Assembly (NCBI GenBank): GCA_017983755.1
Contig: JAGOAU010000003.1
Coordinates: forward strand, 62,001 to 126,000
Reading direction: 5' to 3'
DNA: 64,000 nucleotides
From: Azonexus sp.
GTDB taxonomy: Bacteria; Pseudomonadota; Gammaproteobacteria; Burkholderiales; Rhodocyclaceae
The notes under the pieces were generated by a model that did no database searches, was not told the origin of the DNA, and saw only the letters and a list, made by a program, of their open reading frames with translations. Numbering within the stretch: position 1 is the stretch's first letter; each line of letters opens with the position of its first letter. The position numbers and the translations under genes are program-made. Shown piece by piece: positions 1 through 8,530 of this stretch.

Positions 1-194
1 CGCAGATAGCCCAGGGTGAGCGCTTCCGGCGCTGCGCCCAGGGTCATCAGCGTGACGATTTCGCGCTTGTCGACGTAGAGGGTCAGCGGATGCTCGCCGG
101 CGATGGCGGTCGGCACGACTTCGCCGCGCTCGTTGACGGCGTCAATCTCGAAGGTGAGCGGCCGGCTGGCCTGGCTGAGCAGTGGACGATTCAT
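1..194 (-). CDS. fdhD: FdhD, formate dehydrogenase accessory sulfurtransferase (N-terminal part, cut by window edge)
   Basis: Reading the minus strand from an ATG at 194 gives an uninterrupted frame to the window edge. It begins MNRPLLSQASRPLTFEID and continues with HPLTLYVDKREIVTLMTLG and EALTLGYL, which is the N-terminal pattern of FdhD. FdhD passes sulfur from IscS to the molybdenum cofactor of formate dehydrogenases, and the enzyme itself lies just downstream on the other strand. Only about 64 residues are visible, so the conserved CxxC sulfur-relay loop lies outside the window. The gene is divergent from the DUF3305 gene at 262, leaving 67 bp for both promoters. Confidence 0.85.
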   Translation of the reverse strand, partial: MNRPLLSQASRPLTFEIDAVNERGEVVPTAIAGEHPLTLYVDKREIVTLMTLGAAPEALTLGYL

Positions 195-261
195 CGGCCG
201 GATTCTACACTTGGCCCGAGTTTCGGCTATCCTGAAAGGCATAGTGACTCCGGGCACCCCC

Positions 262-729
262 ATGAAGCAGTTTCCCGTTGCCGTGATATTGGAAAAGATC
301 CGCCTCGACAACCGCTGGGTCAGCGAGCGGTGGGAGGCGATCGGTGTCGTTCCGGCCTTCGATGCGCCGGTCGACGCGCCGGCCCGGCGCATTTTCGCGG
401 ACGACGAGCGCGAGCAGTTCCTGGTCGGCCATTTCCCGCTCGAACTGTTCCGCGACGAGGTCGACAACTACCATCTCAACCTGACCTCGCCCGAGCCGCG
501 CGTTTTCGTCATGTGGCGCATGGACGAGGATTTCGCGAAGCCGATGGAGGTCACGTTGAGCTATGGTGAAGCCGCCCGCTGGCTCGATTCCGGCGAGCAG
601 TGCGACGGCGTGCCGATGCCCCCGGAAATCGCCGACTGGCTGGGCGACTTCGTCAACACCCATTACAAGCCGGCGGTGCGCAAGAAGATCAAGCGCAACG
701 ATCCGTTTGCCGGGCAGCGCCAGGCATGA
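262..729 (+). CDS. DUF3305 domain protein of the formate dehydrogenase locus
   Basis: 155 residues starting MKQFPVAVILEKIRLDNRW. An in-frame upstream extension exists, but this ATG begins the recognisable domain and lies just inside the divergent promoter region with fdhD. The protein has no signal peptide or membrane segment and is rich in acidic and aromatic residues (SERWEAIGVV). DUF3305 genes recur with DUF3306 genes beside formate dehydrogenases; their biochemical role is not established and I do not assign one. The stop codon overlaps the start of the next gene (ATGA), indicating translational coupling. Confidence 0.85.
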   Translation: MKQFPVAVILEKIRLDNRWVSERWEAIGVVPAFDAPVDAPARRIFADDEREQFLVGHFPLELFRDEVDNYHLNLTSPEPRVFVMWRMDEDFAKPMEVTLSYGEAARWLDSGEQCDGVPMPPEIADWLGDFVNTHYKPAVRKKIKRNDPFAGQRQA

Positions 730-1154
730 GCGGCAGCCGCTTCCTCGAGCGCTGGTCGCGGCTGAAAAAGGCCGCCGAAACGGCGTCGACCGCAGAGATC
801 CAGGACGCCGAAAGCCTGCTCGCCCAGCTCGGGCCGGACAGCGATTTCGGCCAGTTCCTGCGCCAGGAAATCAGCGAGGAAGTGCGCCGCAAGGCGATGA
901 AGACCCTCTTCGCCGATCCGCATTTCAACGTGATGGACGGCCTGGACATCTACATCGACGATTACACGATCAGCGATCCGATTCCCGAGGCGATGCTGGC
1001 GACGCTCACCCAGGCGCGCGGCCTGCTTTTCGATGTGCCCGAAGAAGTTCCGGGGGCGGCCGAAGCGCCCGCCGATTGCGACATTCTGGCCGCCGCTGGA
1101 CAAAATGTCCCGGCGCCGCCGGTGGCGGCCGACGCGCCGGCTGAAAATCAATGA
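726..1154 (+). CDS. DUF3306 domain protein of the formate dehydrogenase locus
   Basis: 142 residues starting MSGSRFLERWSRLKKAA, overlapping the DUF3305 stop by 4 bp. The N-terminal RFLERWSRLK segment and the central DFGQFLRQEIS and ALFADPHFN-like (here TLFADPHFNVMDGLD) motifs are typical of DUF3306. The last 45 residues are an Ala/Pro-rich tail without clear fold. It is predicted to be cytoplasmic. It probably acts with the DUF3305 protein in maturation or assembly of the formate dehydrogenase, an inference from gene order only. A copy of the dispersed 32-bp motif overlaps codons near its start (765-796). Confidence 0.85.
   Translation: MSGSRFLERWSRLKKAAETASTAEIQDAESLLAQLGPDSDFGQFLRQEISEEVRRKAMKTLFADPHFNVMDGLDIYIDDYTISDPIPEAMLATLTQARGLLFDVPEEVPGAAEAPADCDILAAAGQNVPAPPVAADAPAENQ
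765..796 (+). repeat. Dispersed 32-bp motif, copy within DUF3306 gene (relaxed core)
   Basis: Core GTCGACCGCAGA (reverse complement of the GTTGCGGTCGAC word, two changes at one end) preceded at exactly 20 nt by an A-tract followed by GGCC. It is a weaker copy, listed because the spacing matches the exact copies. Confidence 0.4.
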
Positions 1155-1228
1155 GTTAGCGGGCGTCGGCGCCGGTTTTTCGCTGGCACGAAGCCTGCTG
1201 TAAAGCCGTACTTTTGAAAGGTGAATCC

Positions 1229-2863
1229 TTGAGTCAAGCCGTTTCCGCCAAACTGTCCGCTACCGAATACCCGCCGCTGGCCGCCGCGCTGGCGGCCCTC
1301 GCCGACCTGCCCGCGCCGGAGCCGGTGCCGGCAGTCAGCATGCAGGCCGAAGGGCGCCTGCTCATCGTCGGCGAAGCGGACGTGGCGCTGGGCTGGGCCG
1401 AGCGTCTGGCTGGCCAGCGCACGGTGACCGTGCTGGCGCCGGTTGCGGTCGACCTGCCGGAAGATGCCGATTTCGCTGTCGAGAGTGGTAGCGATGTGCT
1501 GCTTTCTGGCCATCTCGGTGCTTTCGTCGCCAGCTGGCAGGCCGCCGACGGTGTCCGGCAAGGAACGTTCGATGTCGTCCTCGACCTTTCGCCGAAGGCT
1601 TTGCTGAATCGTGTCGAACTGCCGCCGGGCTATGTCGCGCCTGGCCGCGACCCGCTCGACCAGGCGCTGGCTGTCATCGACCTGCTCGCCTTCGACGGCG
1701 AATTCGAGAAGCCGCGTTATGTCGCTATCAATGAACGCCTGTGCGCCCACAGCCGCTCGCAGAAAACCGGCTGCAGCAACTGCATCGAAGTCTGTGCCAC
1801 CGAGGCCATCACCAGCGCCGGCGACAAGATCGCGCTCGATCCCTACCTTTGCCAGGGCTGCGGCACCTGTACCACGGTCTGTCCGTCCGGGGCGCTGGCC
1901 TTCCAGTACCCGCGGGTGGTTGATGCCGGTATCGCCATCAAGGCCCAGCTCAAGGCCTGGCGCGCCGCCGGTGGCAAGAATCCCTGTCTGCTATTCCATT
2001 CGGCCGAAGCCGGGAAAAAGGAACTGGCGGCGTTCAAACGTGATGGCGGCATGCTGCCGGCCAATGTCATTTCGATTGAAACCTGGAGCATCGACGCCGT
2101 CGGGCTCGACCTGATGCTCGGTGCCATTGCCCTCGGCGCCTGTCAGGTCGCGCTGCTCGGCAGCGGCTCGCACGATCTGGCGCCGCTGCACAAGCAGGCC
2201 GGGCTGGCGCAGCGCATCCTCAATGGCCTCGGCTATGCCGGTGACTACGTGCGGATCATTGCTGGCGGCAGCGACATCGCCGCCGCCTTCGCCGACTGGC
2301 CGCTCGCGGCCGCCGTGCCGCCGGCCGAGTTCCGCCTGCTGGCGGAAAAGCGCACGACCCTCGAATTCGTCGTCGACCACCTGCTGCGCCATGCGCCGGC
2401 CGCGCCCGAATTCATCGAGCTGCCGGCTGGCGCGCCCTTCGGCAATGTCACCGTCAGCGATGCGTGCACGCTCTGCATGTCCTGCGTCGGCGCCTGTCCG
2501 GCCAGCGCGCTCAAGGCCGCCGCCGATGCGCCGCGCCTTTCCTTCCTGGAACGCAACTGCCTGCAATGCGGCCTCTGCGCGCAGACCTGTCCGGAGAGCG
2601 CGATCACGCTGACGCCGCGCCTGCTGCTGGCGCAGCGCAAGCAGGAGCGCTTGCTGAAGGAGGCGGAGGTTTTCTGCTGCACCGCCTGCGGCAAGCCGAT
2701 GGGCGCCAAGCCGGTGATCGACAGCATGCTGGCCCGGCTGGCCGGCCACAGCATGTTCGCCACGCCGGAAGCGCTGGCGCGCCTGACCCAGTGCGGCGAC
2801 TGCCGCGTGATCGATCTGATCAACAAGGAAAAGAGCCTCAACGCCTGGGAGATGACCGAATGA
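1229..2863 (+). CDS. Polyferredoxin (multi-[4Fe-4S]) of the formate dehydrogenase operon
   Basis: 544 residues from the TTG at 1229, chosen because AAAGGTGA lies 7 nt upstream; a second TTG at 1214 would add five residues. Four ferredoxin-type Cys clusters are visible: CSNCIEVC and CQGCGTCTTVC in the first half, CTLCMSCVGAC and CLQCGLCAQTC in the second, plus CCTAC and CGDC near the C-terminus. Between the two pairs lies an alpha/beta segment (about residues 240-350, including ALGACQVALLGSGSHD) reminiscent of the small Fe-S subunit MvhD/FlpD. No signal peptide, so cytoplasmic. It probably moves electrons to or from the formate dehydrogenase or serves its maturation. The stop overlaps the next start (ATGA). 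Confidence 0.85.
   Translation: MSQAVSAKLSATEYPPLAAALAALADLPAPEPVPAVSMQAEGRLLIVGEADVALGWAERLAGQRTVTVLAPVAVDLPEDADFAVESGSDVLLSGHLGAFVASWQAADGVRQGTFDVVLDLSPKALLNRVELPPGYVAPGRDPLDQALAVIDLLAFDGEFEKPRYVAINERLCAHSRSQKTGCSNCIEVCATEAITSAGDKIALDPYLCQGCGTCTTVCPSGALAFQYPRVVDAGIAIKAQLKAWRAAGGKNPCLLFHSAEAGKKELAAFKRDGGMLPANVISIETWSIDAVGLDLMLGAIALGACQVALLGSGSHDLAPLHKQAGLAQRILNGLGYAGDYVRIIAGGSDIAAAFADWPLAAAVPPAEFRLLAEKRTTLEFVVDHLLRHAPAAPEFIELPAGAPFGNVTVSDACTLCMSCVGACPASALKAAADAPRLSFLERNCLQCGLCAQTCPESAITLTPRLLLAQRKQERLLKEAEVFCCTACGKPMGAKPVIDSMLARLAGHSMFATPEALARLTQCGDCRVIDLINKEKSLNAWEMTE
1442..1473 (-). repeat. Dispersed 32-bp motif, exact core, within polyferredoxin gene
   Basis: Exact GTTGCGGTCGAC at 1442-1453 on the plus strand. 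The distal A/T block (ATTT, 1470-1473) is at the standard distance and preceded by GCC; the proximal tract is only weakly A-rich. Encodes VAVD in frame. Confidence 0.55.
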
Positions 2864-3480
2864 GCGCCGTTCTCGATGTCCGTGCCGCACCGCTGCTCAG
2901 CGATGAGGATCGCGCCCGCGCCGAGCACTATGCCGTCCTGTCGCGCCTCTTCGCTAGCGCGCCCGACGCCGAATTCCTGCAAAAGCTGCCGGCACTGGCG
3001 GCTGCCTGGGGCAGTAGCGGCAATGCGCTCGGCCAGGCCTGGCTGATGCTGCGCGATGCCGCGCTCAACACCGATGCCGAGCAACTGGAAGACGAATATA
3101 CCCGGCTGTTCCTGACCATCGGCCGGCCGGACGTGATGCTCTTCGGTTCCTTCTACATGGCCGGCTTCCTGATGGAAGGGCCGGTTGTCGAACTGCGTGC
3201 CGATCTTGCCGAGCTCGGGCTGGGCCGCCGGCTCGGCGTTACGGAATCGGAAGACCACATCGCCGCCCTGTGCGACGTCATGCGCCACCTGATCGTCACC
3301 GGCCCGGATGCCGCCGGCCTCGGGCGCCAGCAACTGTTTTTCACCCGGCATATCGCGCCGTGGTTCGAGGCGCTGTGCGATGCCCTCGAACGGGCGCCGG
3401 ATGCCCGCTTTTATCCGCGCACCGCAGCCTTGGTGCGCGCCTTTTTCGAGATCGAACGCCTGGCGTTCGACATGCTCTAG
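2860..3480 (+). CDS. TorD/DmsD-family molybdoenzyme chaperone
   Basis: 206 residues, start ATG overlapping the polyferredoxin stop by 4 bp. All-helical TorD-family pattern with the signature region DEYTRLFLTIGRPDVMLFGSFY-like (positions about 75-100, where family members carry E-x-x-x-L-F and P-x-x-S/G-x-Y) and a conserved C-terminal helix ending FFEIERLAFDML. TorD chaperones bind the twin-arginine signal of a molybdoenzyme and hold it for cofactor insertion before export. The two Tat proteins encoded directly downstream (3506 and 3723) are its obvious clients. Confidence 0.9.
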   Translation: MSAVLDVRAAPLLSDEDRARAEHYAVLSRLFASAPDAEFLQKLPALAAAWGSSGNALGQAWLMLRDAALNTDAEQLEDEYTRLFLTIGRPDVMLFGSFYMAGFLMEGPVVELRADLAELGLGRRLGVTESEDHIAALCDVMRHLIVTGPDAAGLGRQQLFFTRHIAPWFEALCDALERAPDARFYPRTAALVRAFFEIERLAFDML

Positions 3481-3505
3481 TCCAGTTTTGTGAGGAGGGG
3501 AAATC

Positions 3506-3709
3506 ATGACTGATAAAAAACCTGAAAATCTCAAGCGGCGCGGCTTCCTGCTCGCCGCCGGCGTCGGCGGTGCCGGCGCGGTGGCAGTCGCCGTCGGTGT
3601 CGGCAAGGAAAAGACGCCGCCGGTGGCGACCATCAAACCTGAAGACAAGGTGGGCAGCTATGAAGAAACCCGCCACGTCAGCAACTATTACCGCACGGCG
3701 CGGGTTTGA
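3506..3709 (+). CDS. Small twin-arginine protein of formate dehydrogenase operons (FdhX-like)
   Basis: 67 residues with the Tat-like motif LKRRGFLLAAG at positions 9-19 and a Gly/Ala/Val hydrophobic stretch, then a short tail ending NYYRTARV. A GAGGGG ribosome site lies 9 nt upstream of the ATG. The family is regularly found between the chaperone and catalytic-subunit genes of proteobacterial formate dehydrogenases; its function is unknown, a structural small subunit or membrane tether being plausible. Thirteen bp separate it from the catalytic subunit. Confidence 0.9.
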   Translation: MTDKKPENLKRRGFLLAAGVGGAGAVAVAVGVGKEKTPPVATIKPEDKVGSYEETRHVSNYYRTARV

Positions 3710-3722
3710 GCGGAGAGCAACC

Positions 3723-6641
3723 ATGCTGACCAGAAAAGCGAAATCTGCCGCGCGTCCGGAAGCCGGCGTCATTTTGGTGTCGAATCCGGCGTCGACCGCA
3801 AGCGGCGGCGTGCTGGCCGCCACCATGGACCGCCGCACCTTCCTCAAGCGCTCAGGCCTCGTCGCCGGCGGCGGGGCGCTGGCGACCCAGCTGCCCTACA
3901 ACATGATCGGCAGCGCCGAGGCGGCCGACGTCGTCAAGGACAAGACCGGCGTCGAGGTCAAGCGTACGGTGTGCACCCACTGCTCGGTCGGCTGCGCCGT
4001 CGATGCGGTGGTCGAAAACGGCGTCTGGGTACGCCAGGAGCCGGTCTTCGATTCGCCGATCAACCTCGGCGCGCACTGCGCCAAGGGCGCTTCGGTGCGC
4101 GAGCACGGCCACGGTGAGCATCGCCTGAAGTACCCGATGAAGCTGGTCGACGGCAAGTACAAGCGGATCAGCTGGGAACAGGCGCTCAACGAGGTCAGCG
4201 AAAAGCTGCTGGCGATCAGGAAAGAAAGTGGCCCGGACGCCACCTACTGGATCGGCTCGTCGAAGCATAGCAACGAGCAGGCCTACCTGATGCGCAAGTT
4301 CGTGTCCTTCTTCGGCACCAACAACATGGACCACCAGGCCCGCATCTGCCACTCGACCACGGTCGCCGGCGTCGCCAATACCTGGGGCTACGGCGCCATG
4401 ACCAACTCCTACAACGACATGCAGTTCTCCAAGGCGGCGCTGTACATCGGCTCCAATGCCGCCGAGGCGCATCCGGTGTCGCTGCTGCACATGCTGCATG
4501 CCAAGGAAAACGGCTGCAAGATGGCGGTCGTCGACCCGCGCTTCACGCGCACCGCGGCCAAGGCTGACATCTACACCCGCATCCGTTCCGGCACCGACAT
4601 CCCCTTCATCTGGGGCATGCTCTACCATATCTTCAAGAACGGCTGGGAGGACAAGGAATTCATCAACGCCCGCGTCTTCGGCCTCGACAAGGTCAAGGCC
4701 GAGGTCATGACGTGGACGCCGGACCGCGTCCAGGACGTCACCGGCATCCCCGAAGCCGAAGTGCTGCGCATCGCCGAGATGCTGGCCAAGAACAAGCCGT
4801 CCACCGTCGTCTGGTGCATGGGCCAGACCCAGCACACGGTCGGCAATGCCAACGTGCGCGCCATGTGCATCCTGCAGCTGGTGCTCGGCAACGTCGGCAC
4901 CTCGGGCGGCGGCACCAACATCTTCCGCGGCCACGACAACGTGCAGGGCGCTACCGACGTCGGCCCCAACCCGGACTCGCTGCCCGGCTACTACGGCCTC
5001 GCCGCCGGCTCCTGGAAGCACTGGTGCAAGGTGTGGGGCGTCGATTACGAGTGGGTCAAGAGCCAGTACGCCTCGCAGGCCATGATGGAAAAGTCCGGCA
5101 TCACCGTGTCGCGCTGGATCGACGGCGTGCTGGAGAAGAACGAGAACATCGACCAGGATTCCAATCTGCGCGCCGTGGTCTACTGGGGCATGGCGCCCAA
5201 CAGCCAGACACGCGGCCTGGAAATGGTCGAGGCGATGAAGAAACTCGACATGCTGGTCGTCATTGACCCCTATCCTTCCGCCACCGCGGCGATGGCGGCG
5301 ATGATGCGCAAGGATGGCGTGTACCTGCTGCCGGCGTGTACGCAGTTCGAGACCTCCGGTTCGCGCACCGCCTCCAACCGCTCACTCCAGTGGGGCGAGA
5401 AGGTCATCGAACCGCTGTTCGAATCGAAGCCCGACCACACGCTGATGTACGCCTTCGCCAAGAAGTTCGGTTTCGAGAAGGAGTTGGTCAAGAACATCAA
5501 GCTGATCAAGGACAAGCAGGGCTGGGATGAGCCCGAGATCGAGGACATCCTGCGCGAAATCAACAAGGGTTGCTGGACCATCGGCTACACCGGTCAGTCG
5601 CCGGAGCGCCTCAAGCTGCACATGCAGAACATGCACACCTTCGACGTCAAAACGCTGAGGGCCAAGGGCGGCCCCTGCGACGGCGAGTATTTCGGCCTGC
5701 CCTGGCCGTGCTACGGCACGCCGGAACTGAAGCACCCGGGCACGCCCAATCTCTACGACACCTCGAAGCACGTGATGGACGGCGGCGGCAACTTCCGCGC
5801 CAACTTCGGCGTCGAGCGTGACGGCGTTTCGCTGCTCGCCGCCGACGGCTCGGCTTCCAAGGGCGCCGCGCTGCAGATGGGCTATCCCGAGTTCGACCAC
5901 GTCCTGCTCAAGAAGCTCGGCTGGTGGGACGACCTGACCGAGGACGAGAAAAAGGCGGCCGAAGGCAAGAACTGGAAGACCGACCTGTCGGGCGGCATCC
6001 AGCGCGTGGTCATGCAGGTTTACGGCTGCCACCCGTTCGGCAACGCCCGCGCCCGTGCCCTGGTCTGGAACTTCCCCGACCCGGTGCCGCTGCACCGCGA
6101 GCCGATGTATTCGCCGCGCCCGGACCTGGTGGACAAATACCCGCAGCCGGACGACAAGAAGGCCTTCTGGCGCCTGCCGACGCTCTACAAGTCGCTGCAG
6201 GCCAAGGTCCGCGACATCTCCAAGGAATACCCGCTGATCATGACCTCTGGCCGTCTCGTCGAGTATGAGGGCGGCGGCGACGAAACCCGCTCCAATCCGT
6301 GGCTGGCCGAACTGCAGCAGGAAATGTTCTGCGAGGTCAATCCGCGCGACGCCAACAACGCCGGTTTCCGCAACAACGAGTTCATGTGGGTCGAAACGCC
6401 GACCAAGGGCCGCATGAAGGTGCGCGCCCAGGTCACCGAGCGGGTGGCGCCGGGCACCGTCTTCCTGCCCTTCCATTTCGCCGGCTGGTGGCAGGGCAAG
6501 GACATGCTCGAGTACTACCCCGAGGGGGCGGCGCCGATCGTGCGCGGCGAGTCGGTCAACCAGGGTACGACCTATGGTTACGACTCGGTGACCATGATGC
6601 AGGAAACCAAGACCACGCTCTGCCGTGTTGTTAAAGCCTGA
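3723..6641 (+). CDS. fdnG: Formate dehydrogenase catalytic (alpha) subunit, Cys-type, Tat-exported
   Basis: 972 residues from ATG 3723 (GGAGAG 6 nt upstream). Twin-arginine signal DRRTFLKRSGL at 36-46 follows an unusually long 35-residue n-region. The [4Fe-4S] ligands are C84, C87, C91 and C119 (CTHCSVGC, then HCAKGA with the conserved Lys). The active-site residue sits in DHQARICHST at position 209 (TGC, 4347-4349), the place where E. coli FdnG has selenocysteine, so this is a cysteine enzyme. The bis-MGD domains run to the C-terminus (PFHFAGWW, SVTMMQETK). It oxidises formate to CO2 in the periplasm and passes electrons through the Fe-S subunit to the cytochrome b subunit and quinone. Mo or W cannot be distinguished from sequence. 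Confidence 0.93.
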   Translation: MLTRKAKSAARPEAGVILVSNPASTASGGVLAATMDRRTFLKRSGLVAGGGALATQLPYNMIGSAEAADVVKDKTGVEVKRTVCTHCSVGCAVDAVVENGVWVRQEPVFDSPINLGAHCAKGASVREHGHGEHRLKYPMKLVDGKYKRISWEQALNEVSEKLLAIRKESGPDATYWIGSSKHSNEQAYLMRKFVSFFGTNNMDHQARICHSTTVAGVANTWGYGAMTNSYNDMQFSKAALYIGSNAAEAHPVSLLHMLHAKENGCKMAVVDPRFTRTAAKADIYTRIRSGTDIPFIWGMLYHIFKNGWEDKEFINARVFGLDKVKAEVMTWTPDRVQDVTGIPEAEVLRIAEMLAKNKPSTVVWCMGQTQHTVGNANVRAMCILQLVLGNVGTSGGGTNIFRGHDNVQGATDVGPNPDSLPGYYGLAAGSWKHWCKVWGVDYEWVKSQYASQAMMEKSGITVSRWIDGVLEKNENIDQDSNLRAVVYWGMAPNSQTRGLEMVEAMKKLDMLVVIDPYPSATAAMAAMMRKDGVYLLPACTQFETSGSRTASNRSLQWGEKVIEPLFESKPDHTLMYAFAKKFGFEKELVKNIKLIKDKQGWDEPEIEDILREINKGCWTIGYTGQSPERLKLHMQNMHTFDVKTLRAKGGPCDGEYFGLPWPCYGTPELKHPGTPNLYDTSKHVMDGGGNFRANFGVERDGVSLLAADGSASKGAALQMGYPEFDHVLLKKLGWWDDLTEDEKKAAEGKNWKTDLSGGIQRVVMQVYGCHPFGNARARALVWNFPDPVPLHREPMYSPRPDLVDKYPQPDDKKAFWRLPTLYKSLQAKVRDISKEYPLIMTSGRLVEYEGGGDETRSNPWLAELQQEMFCEVNPRDANNAGFRNNEFMWVETPTKGRMKVRAQVTERVAPGTVFLPFHFAGWWQGKDMLEYYPEGAAPIVRGESVNQGTTYGYDSVTMMQETKTTLCRVVKA
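3771..3802 (+). repeat. Dispersed 32-bp motif, near-exact core, in the extended N-terminus of fdnG
   Basis: GTCGACCGCAAG at 3791-3802 (11 of 12 bases of the reverse-complement core) with ATTTTGG at exactly -20. It falls in the odd N-terminal extension that precedes the Tat motif. Confidence 0.5.
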
Positions 6642-6656
6642 CGAGGAGAAGAACAA

Positions 6657-7283
6657 ATGGCTCGCATGAAATTCCTGTGTGACACCGAGCGCTGCATCGA
6701 ATGCAACGGCTGCGTCACCGCCTGCAAGAACGAAAACGAGACGCCGTGGGGGGTTAACCGCCGCCGCGTCGTCACCATCAACGACGGGGTGCCGGGCGAA
6801 CGTTCGGTTTCCGTCGCCTGCATGCATTGTTCCGACGCGCCGTGCATGGCCGTCTGCCCGACCGACTGCTTCTACAAGACGGAAGAGGGCGTCGTCCTGC
6901 ACAACAAGGATGCCTGCATCGGCTGCGGCTACTGCTTCTTCGCCTGTCCCTTCGGCGCCCCGCAGTTCCCCAACGGCCCGGCGGCCTTCGGGGTGCGCGG
7001 CAAGATGGACAAGTGCACCTTCTGCGCCGGTGGCCCGGAAGAGAACGGCTCCAAGGCCGAATTCGAGAAATACGGGCGCAACCGCCTGGCCGAAGGCAAG
7101 CTGCCGCTCTGTGCCGAGATGTGTTCGACCAAGGCGCTGCTCGCCGGTGATGCGCCGGTGGTTTCCGACATCTACCGCGAGCGCGTCATGCGCCGGGGCA
7201 AGGCGGGCGAAGCCTGGGGCTGGAACACGGCCTACGGCAAGCCGGAACAGGCGGCACCGGCCGCCAAGGAGGCGGCAAAATGA
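6657..7283 (+). CDS. Formate dehydrogenase Fe-S (beta) subunit
   Basis: 208 residues, AGGAGAAG 7 nt before ATG. Four Cys clusters in the NrfC/FdnH/DmsB arrangement: CIECNGCVTAC (from residue 12), CMHCSDAPCMAVC, CIGCGYCFFAC and CTFC...CAEMC. It carries electrons from the catalytic subunit to the membrane cytochrome b. It has no Tat signal (exported by hitch-hiking on the alpha subunit) and lacks the C-terminal membrane helix of E. coli FdnH (294 residues), so membrane attachment must rely on the gamma subunit. Its stop overlaps the next ATG (ATGA). Confidence 0.93.
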   Translation: MARMKFLCDTERCIECNGCVTACKNENETPWGVNRRRVVTINDGVPGERSVSVACMHCSDAPCMAVCPTDCFYKTEEGVVLHNKDACIGCGYCFFACPFGAPQFPNGPAAFGVRGKMDKCTFCAGGPEENGSKAEFEKYGRNRLAEGKLPLCAEMCSTKALLAGDAPVVSDIYRERVMRRGKAGEAWGWNTAYGKPEQAAPAAKEAAK

Positions 7284-7495
7284 AAAAGGCACTCTTTCTG
7301 GCGTTGACCGCAACCGTCGGCCTGGCCGCCTGCGGCGAGTACTCGCAGGTGCCCAATTACAAGCAGGGCAACTACCAGGGCAAGTCGGACACCCGGCCGT
7401 GGGAGGGCGAGAAGTTCGCCGGCAACAAGCAGGCCTGGGAAAATGCCTTGCGCGCGCGCAATCAGGGGCAAACCGAGTACAACCGGATCAAGTGA
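7280..7495 (+). CDS. Small lipoprotein between formate dehydrogenase beta and gamma genes
   Basis: 71 residues with a lipoprotein signal MKKALFLALTATVGLAAC, lipobox LAAC with Cys18. The mature part is polar and Tyr/Gln-rich (YSQVPNYKQGNYQGK). Overlaps fdnH-like stop by 4 bp and precedes the cytochrome gene by 10 bp, so it is translated with the complex. I do not recognise a characterised homologue; a periplasmic assembly or accessory role for the dehydrogenase is inferred from position alone. Confidence 0.85.
   Translation: MKKALFLALTATVGLAACGEYSQVPNYKQGNYQGKSDTRPWEGEKFAGNKQAWENALRARNQGQTEYNRIK
7283..7314 (+). repeat. Dispersed 32-bp motif (GTTGAC variant) at lipoprotein start
   Basis: GTTGACCGCAAC at 7303-7314 (one change) with AAAAAGGC at exactly -20. 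Overlaps signal-peptide codons (ALTAT), so codon constraint may contribute. Confidence 0.4.
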
Positions 7496-7505
7496 GGGGC
7501 CGACG

Positions 7506-8516
7506 ATGACAACTTCAACACTGAGGTTCCGGCTCGGGCGCCTGCTCGTCGCCGGCTGCCTGATGCTGGCCGGAAGTCTGCCGCTTGCCGCCGCCGACAA
7601 CCCGACGCCGGCCCAGCAGCAGGCGGAACGCCAGCAGACGCAGCCGGGCAACAACGCGCCGGTCTGGCGCGAGGCGCGCTCCGGGGAATCCTTCTTCACG
7701 ACCAACCGCGGGCCGGAGGCCGGCGTCCTGATCCAGAGCGAAGGCGATACCTGGCGGCATGTCCGCAACGGCCCGGTGACTTTCTACGGCGGCATTCTCC
7801 TGATGGCGGTCGCGGCGGCCATCCTCGTCTTCTACAAGATCAAGGGGCCGCTGACGCTGCACGATGCGCCCACCGGACGCCTGATCCAGCGCTTTCCCCG
7901 CTACGAGCGGGTCGTGCACTGGCTCACCGCCGGCACGTTCCTGATCCTGGCGATCACCGGGCTGGCCATGCTGTTCGGCAAGCACGTAATGATCCCGATC
8001 ATCGGCCATTCGCTGTTCGGCTACCTGATGGTGCTCGGCAAGAATGTGCACAATTTCGTCGGTCCTTTGTTCGCCGCCTCGCTGCTGGCGATGATCATCA
8101 TCTGGGCGCGCGACAACGTCTGGCACAACATCGATGCGCTGTGGATCCGCAAGGCGGGCGGACTGATCACCGGCGAGCACGTGCCCTCCGGGCGCTTCAA
8201 CTTCGGCGAAAAGACCTGGTTCTGGATCGGCGTCACCATCCTCGGCCTGACCGTCTCGATTTCGGGCTTCGTCATGAATTTCCCGAATTTCGACCAGACG
8301 CGCAACGACATGCAGATCGCCAACATCGTCCATTCGGTGTCGGCCATCGTCATGCTGCTGCTCGCCTTCGGCCACATCTACATGGGCACCATCGGCGCCC
8401 ACGGCGCCTACCAGTCGATGAAGACCGGCTACGTTGACGAAACCTGGGCCAGGGAACATCACGAGCAGTGGTACAACGACGTCAAGGCCGGCAAATCCGG
8501 CCATCCGCAAGGCTAA
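7506..8516 (+). CDS. Formate dehydrogenase cytochrome b (gamma) subunit
   Basis: 336 residues. An N-terminal hydrophobic segment (cleavable signal or first helix, ending LPLAAAD) is followed by a 65-residue periplasmic stretch, one further helix and the four-helix diheme cytochrome b core. Candidate haem ligands are the His residues of YERVVHWLTAG, HSLFGYL, KNVHNFVG and HSVSAIV...GHIYMG. It receives electrons from the Fe-S subunit and reduces quinone at the inner membrane. Start ATG 7506 has GAGGGGCCG upstream. The extra N-terminal domain is typical of the longer betaproteobacterial gamma subunits. Confidence 0.92.
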   Translation: MTTSTLRFRLGRLLVAGCLMLAGSLPLAAADNPTPAQQQAERQQTQPGNNAPVWREARSGESFFTTNRGPEAGVLIQSEGDTWRHVRNGPVTFYGGILLMAVAAAILVFYKIKGPLTLHDAPTGRLIQRFPRYERVVHWLTAGTFLILAITGLAMLFGKHVMIPIIGHSLFGYLMVLGKNVHNFVGPLFAASLLAMIIIWARDNVWHNIDALWIRKAGGLITGEHVPSGRFNFGEKTWFWIGVTILGLTVSISGFVMNFPNFDQTRNDMQIANIVHSVSAIVMLLLAFGHIYMGTIGAHGAYQSMKTGYVDETWAREHHEQWYNDVKAGKSGHPQG

Positions 8517-8530
8517 AGGGAGAAACGAAC

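Noticed and set aside
4347..4349. Selenocysteine in the formate dehydrogenase
   Set aside because: The active-site codon is TGC (Cys), not TGA, and the frame needs no recoding.
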